Source of the DNA: Triops longicaudatus
Lineage: Eukaryota; Arthropoda; Branchiopoda; Notostraca; Triopsidae
Reading direction: 5' to 3'
NCBI GenBank assembly: GCA_022885665.1
Contig: JAGQDJ010000103.1
Location: 62,001-126,000, forward strand
Length of the DNA stretch: 64,000 nt
Shown: one piece after another, positions 58,807-64,000 of the stretch
How positions within the stretch are numbered: the first letter of the stretch is position 1
How the letters are laid out: every line of letters starts with the position of its first letter
Translations under genes and position numbers: made by a program
Notes under the pieces: model-generated
What the model was told of the DNA's origin: nothing
Database searches by the model: none
The model's input: only the letters and a program-made list of their open reading frames with translations

Positions 58807-61800
58807 AACGAGACGCCATTACCGTACCAAAAGGAACTATCAGGTGTAGTTACTACACGTTGTAGTACTTGGATGCCGCCAACGTGTCAAGCGAAAAACG
58901 TTTAGTCTCAAGCTTGCAAAACACTTGGCTGCTTTCTTACCGCTGCACTTTTAATCTTATCTTATCCATCAGTGTCGTCCACGCGCTGTCCTTCTTTCAG
59001 TAAGTATGAACTCGACATGTTCACTCAACATATTGTTGCACAAGCAAGATTCATAGGTGGTCTACCTCTGGTCTAGTTTTTGTACCGAGCCCAACCACCA
59101 AAAGCGATTCATAAAAGTGTCCGAATATACCAAGATATCTTAACAGTACAAGAGAACAGTTTTACATTCTGCCAAAGGATCGCTGAGCTCTCCTAACTTC
59201 CTATTTCTTAAGAAGTTTGCAGGTGTTTTCAACAGGGGAAAACAGAAAAAAAGGGGCATTAAAGGTAAAATGACCCATGGTTCAGTGGTAAAGGGGGAAT
59301 AGGCAAGCGGAAGGATTTCCACTACCCCTAAAGAAAGAATTCCCGCCATTCCGTTCTTAACCCTCTTAACGCCCACCCTTCCACCCAAACCCTTTTCGGC
59401 TCCGACTAGACAGCATGGCGTCAAAGTTGGGGTGTAAACTATAAGGAAACCACCCCTCGAGTTTATCAGCCCTATGGGCCTAGAGATTTTTATGTCAAAG
59501 AATGCTAGGAAAACTTTTCCTTCACCACCAGCGACTGGCAAAAAGAATTTCTCAGCCGCTTCAGGGGTGCGGAAGCTGGAAGCTTTTTTTCTTTCTATCT
59601 GTCAACAACTTTCTGAGACAAGCACGAACAAGAGTCCTAAGGACTGCCATGATGTCAATTACAAACTGAAGTTAAAGATAATTGTAATTTCTTTATCCGT
59701 TACGAACATTTTTTCGGGCCTTCAAGCCGGTCCAAGAAAAGCAAAGAAGGCTTCCTGAGTATGGACTCCTATAATATTTACCAAAATACATGCAACGTTT
59801 TTGTATAATCGTTTCACCTATGTTAAACTGCTTCAAGTTCTGTTCCATATAAAGTTTGCTTTGTTCAGACCGTTTGTTCTAAAACAGTAGTAAAACGAGA
59901 GCGACGCACTAATCAAATTGGAAACCCAAATAAAGCCGAACGGTGACAACGTAATGAAATGTCCTCTGCGTTTTATAGAAAATAAAAGAGCTGCAAGAAT
60001 TGAGGTAATAATGCGATCAGCGTAATGGATGCGTACTTTGTGTCATAATTATACTACTTAAGCACATTCCTGCAAAGCAACCAGTTCCCATTGTCCATGG
60101 CTGGGACCTGTAAACGGTGAGCCTATTCATTTTGTTAGGTCTTCGGCGAAATTCTGTACCACATAAAGGAAACGTTGGCTTCGCAGAGACATAATTCGCC
60201 GTAATGACGCAAGCTTAGTATGACGCCCATAATTACGAGAAATACACATCTTTCCAAGTTAGGAAGCGCGTGTTCCATGTGCTCGAGAAGGGGCACACTC
60301 TACGTGTAAGAGGCAGTTGTATGCACGGCAGTGACGGCTTCTGAACAGCTCTATCATTCAGTCATAATTTTTACGGCATTTCAGTGAACGCGTTGGGCTG
60401 CCAAAGTACATCAACCTCTCATTTATTAACTGGTCAAGAAAAATATCATGCGATAAGCACAAAAATACTGTCTAGTGACCTTTTCGACTAATGGCAGATG
60501 CGCCGACTGTACGACGAGGAAACTCCCCAAGGAGCAGCAGCATAGTAGCCAAGTTCGAGGATCCATTTGGGTAGCACATACGAAAATGCACTCAACACGT
60601 CAGAAAGGAGAAAGAAAATAATTTCGCTTCACACAGTTTCCGAAGATATTTCGTCACACGCTCATGCTGAGCTGCACAAAAGTGTCCCCGCACACAAATA
60701 CAAGTCGAGCTAAAACATCTTTTGTTTACTTCTCCGGTCAACACAAGCACGTTGAGTGACACCGACCTTGGTCACACGAACCCCTCCAGAAAGAAAATTC
60801 ACCGCGCAAATCGCACAAGTCTGGACAGACAGTATTCACGCGTGAACCACAGCATCACTTTATTATTGTTTCAATTATCTTAACACCGCTTGAAAATGAA
60901 GAACATTTCCCCTAAATAAGGCTCAAGCACTTCACATTAACTGTAGCAAAATAAAGCGCTACCGAACTCTTTGGACGAACAAGTGAATAAGGGAAAGATT
61001 CTTGGTCAAAACTTTCAGGTAAGCTACTTGAGTATACGCTAATCAGGACCTGAGTTCCTTCGTCTTGCCTGTGACGACTGATACTGACCAGTTGCTCGCG
61101 GAGAACCTGGGGCTCTTTTGGGTTTGTGAGCGAAGTGGAAGACAGAGAGGCTGAAGCGGGGTATGCAGGAAAGTAAGCACGGAAAGGAAAAAACTCCTTT
61201 TTTTCGGGGAAGGGGAGAAGGGGGGTGAGACAGGAGGTCCTTGCTGGACAAGTCGATGAATTGCTTGGACGCGTCTTGTGATCCTTCCCGGTTTCGGGAA
61301 AATGCAACCTTGCGGACCAGGGAACACGCGTGAAGCCATCCTCGATTTAACCCTCATTTCTCTATTTTTCACAGATTCTACTTCTTGGGAGGACCGTGAA
61401 AGTACACACGTTCGGCCCTCAATTGGACATGCAAGGGACTTGTAGAACAGATTTAGCAATGCTGAACGACATGTTACACTTTCCATCCTGCAAGAACGAA
61501 TCTTGCACTTCGCAACACTTGGCAGCCTGCGCACGACCATTCGTCACTCATTGTGTCGCCGCTATGACGACCGGGGAAATGCATGACCGCCCGTCATGGG
61601 GGAAAAAAGAAGCGAAGACCGACAATCTAAGGTTACAGCACATGACAGCAAGCTTGACAGAAACTTAATAAATCTAGTCGCCGACAGTCTGTCCTTAATG
61701 TTCCGCGCCATTAATAAAAAAGTTGTTGAAAGGGCCCATCTGAACTAACGGCTTTGAGAACAAAAAGATGCACTTGCACACCCTACTTAAACTTGCAGTT

Positions 61801-64000
61801 CAAATTCACTTTCAGCTAAAAATACCCCGCCGGCTGTACAAGTCAATACCACCGTAAATGGTCACAACGTGAGGTCTTCAGGGACAGTTACCAGAAAACG
61901 CTACATTAATGACAATACGACAGATAAAGAATACTGCAATTTAGTGACAAAATTCAGTGATTTAGTGACATAAGCTGCGTCGTTCTAACAGGAACTGAAA
62001 CCATTTTTGTCATAGTTGGGAATAGTCAACCTGTATGTAAAGAAATGCCTCAGCCAAAATTTATGCGGTGAATTTCTCATCTGAAGCTAATACCAAACTT
62101 AGCCCTACCTTGCTGACCATATGCCAGAGTTACGTAATTTACTAGCGTTATAGTTCAATACTTTTCTAGAAAAGAGAGATACAAGAGAATTGCATAATGT
62201 CTCTATTCGTTCTGACGCTGCATAGTATCATAACCAATTGACAATTTCACCCAGAAATTAAGAGCAAATTACCATACGTGTTGTTGGACAACAATTTTCC
62301 AGGAAATCCAAAACAAGATTACATTGTGGGTTCCGTTGCATGATATTCATCTCTTTCTTTTGATCTTGCCATGTCTTATTTCAAGTTTCCCTTGTTCTGA
62401 AACGAGTGAGTCACTGCTTCTATTTCAAAAATGCAACTTCATGTAGAATAGTATTAGCCCTGCAACCTACCCCGTTACTATGAGAAACTACTCAAAACTA
62501 GAAATAATGCAAAGCTCGAAAAAACATAAGTAGGTTCTCAATGCCAAAAAGCAGATGAGTGTGCACGATAAACGAAAGTTACAAGTCCTGGAGGCAATTC
62601 GTTTATTTCGAAGCTATTTTACCTCTCCATTACTGCTCGTTGCCACGTTCCGAGGTTCTCTTTTATCTCGTACAAAATTTTGCAAGTGGAAAGTTTTGAA
62701 CCACTAAACTTAACAATTTGCATAGCAGAATAAACCTAAGGGCGCCCAAAACGTAAAAGCATTTTTTCCTCTTTTTCACTTCATGCTCTGTGTAAGCTTT
62801 AACATCCACACTGAACTTGATTGCTGTTGTTGGCCACTTTTTATGGTTACTACAAGGTTCTCCCTAAGCTTTAAAGCAGAGCAAGTTTTTTTTTATAAAA
62901 TAGGTGGTAAACTTCTCTTGGAATGTGGGTACTGGAAAGGCGAGCCAGGTGTGAACAATTCAAAAGGGGCGAATGTGTCCCAGGTGTTATACAGGTGCCG
63001 AAGTTGTTCCTGGGCATTATACATGGTAGAGGTGGGGGGTCTCCCCCAACTCCCCTCCCACCAAAAACTTTGCCCGTTTTCCGAGATAAAATGTATCTAA
63101 TATACCAGAGCAAGTGGGAATTCATCAGGGAAACCCATAAAAACTAAAGGCATGGAAGAGCCAGAAGAGCCTCTAGGGATCGGAACCCTGAATCTCGGTT
63201 CCTTCTTTTTCGTCGTCAAAAATGTCCAGTGGATTGCTAAGCTTTATACATGAAAAAGTCCCTTCACCTTCATACAATTGAGGGAGTCCAATTCCGAAAA
63301 TCTCTTTTCCCCAGGTGTAATGCCGTGTCCCTCGCGCCCCTTTTTATATTCATCCTCAATTAGCTTGGAAGGAAGCCGAACAACGACTCAACTCTTTTGG
63401 AGGTGCACATTTCGATTTCCTTCGGGGCTCAACTCAATTGAGCGACTCGAGAACGATTGGACATGCTCGATTCTCATAGGGATGCATTGTTGTACCGTTC
63501 ACAATCGAAAGGATGAAATGTTTTCGTTTTCTTTGGCCTTAGCGAAGGAAAAGCCCATCCGTTGAAGTTGGGGTTGGGTCCCAACCTCGCATTCAATGCG
63601 ACATGACGGCTCGGACAAAAAAAGCAACTCCGTCGGAAAAGGACGTAGTCTCTTAAAAAGTTTGTTTTCTGAGAGGCTGATTTTTTTTTGTGTCGAAAAA
63701 AGAAGGGAAGCTTCGAAAGGTGAACGTGACCATGCACAGAAGTCCGAACTCTTGACTCCGTAAATGGTGTTTTGCTAGTTTAACGGTTGTGGTGTTTGAA
63801 GTTTTCGTGCACCTGACTGTCAAACATTGTTTTTCTCCACTTTTTCTCACACTATTTGCGTTTCAGCACGCAACACCCTCGGATCAACAAGTACATCTTA
63901 ATGATGAGATTCGTTGAGTGGCCCGACTAATTGGCCATCATCAAGGGAGGTTTGGGACCTGAACGTTTTCTTTCCTTTTCTTTTGTGCGAAAGAAGTGAT
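57164..64000. other. Probable 5' intron and flank of SMOC
   Basis: No recognisable domain-coding exon occurs on either strand. The missing SMOC signal-peptide exon and promoter may be here or beyond the window. A minus-strand ATG frame near 59.35 kb (MAGILSLGVVEILPLAYS) is hydrophobic but contains an acidic residue in the core and has no proven splice link. A poly-A run at 58776 is the only obvious repeat. Confidence 0.5.
58776..58804. repeat. Poly-A tract, 29 bases
   Basis: Uninterrupted run of A on the plus strand, possibly a retroposon tail. The words TGTCTGGCGCCTT just upstream (58720) also occur at 58077, which hints at a small dispersed repeat. Confidence 0.85.

Noticed and set aside
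59290..59365. Minus-strand MAGILSLGVVEILPLAYS as SMOC signal peptide
   Set aside because: Glutamate inside the hydrophobic core, no consensus donor in the phase needed by the Kazal exon, no supporting evidence.
63857..63930. Possible terminal exon after TTTCAG at the right edge (frame with INKYILMMRFVEWPD)
   Set aside because: Only about 20 codons, no partner exon, no recognised domain; an acceptor-like word alone is common.

Overview
The window is eukaryotic DNA from a bilaterian invertebrate, most likely an arthropod and probably not an insect with a compact genome. Genes are split by GT-AG introns from 49 bp to about 16 kb, coding density is low, and the spacers carry several small transposon relics. 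An arthropod is suggested by an insect-type gustatory-receptor-like gene lying between a Pax2/5/8 gene and a SMOC (fly magu/pentagone) gene. I cannot name the species.

Layout. 1-8581 has no recognisable gene. 8582-34642 (+) is a Pax2/5/8 (shaven/sparkling class) transcription-factor gene. It has a distal first coding exon (8781-8883), a roughly 16-kb intron holding a CCAAT/E-box/CRE cluster (22763-22860) and a probable second, proximal first coding exon (from 23870), the paired-domain exons, an octapeptide exon (29482-29774) and five C-terminal exons ending at 34642. 34643-46700 is gene-poor and holds pogo/Tigger-like, hAT-like, MITE and tRNA-derived relics plus a 31-bp near-perfect palindrome. 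46750-48236 (+) is a complete gustatory-receptor-like seven-transmembrane gene of 461 codons. 50500-57163 (-) is a SMOC gene lacking only its 5' signal-peptide exon(s); twelve exons join in frame to 623 residues. 57164-64000 shows no further recognisable exon and is probably the 5' intron or flank of SMOC.

Main discovery. The N-terminal (PAI) half of the Pax2/5/8 paired domain is present twice, as tandem exons A (24901-25066) and B (25199-25364). Both are 166 nt with identical splice phases, and they are 132 bp apart. Each fits the flanking exons; using both puts a stop at 25254, and using neither shifts the frame, so the transcript must choose one. B differs from A at 14 of 54 complete codons. 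One change is paired-domain residue 44 (Arg to Leu), a position known to set Pax2/5/8 versus Pax6 DNA specificity. With two possible N-termini this gives at least four predicted DNA-binding isoforms.

Second discovery. The SMOC gene appears to carry an extra SPARC-type EC domain (paired EF hands) between its first thyroglobulin module and its SMOC-specific segment, in addition to the usual C-terminal EC domain. The extra module sits on three phase 1-1 exons that could be skipped without changing frame.

Pax2/5/8 is a nuclear regulator and SMOC a secreted matrix modulator of BMP-type signalling in animals where it has been studied; the receptor is a membrane chemosensor. They share no pathway evident from the sequence.
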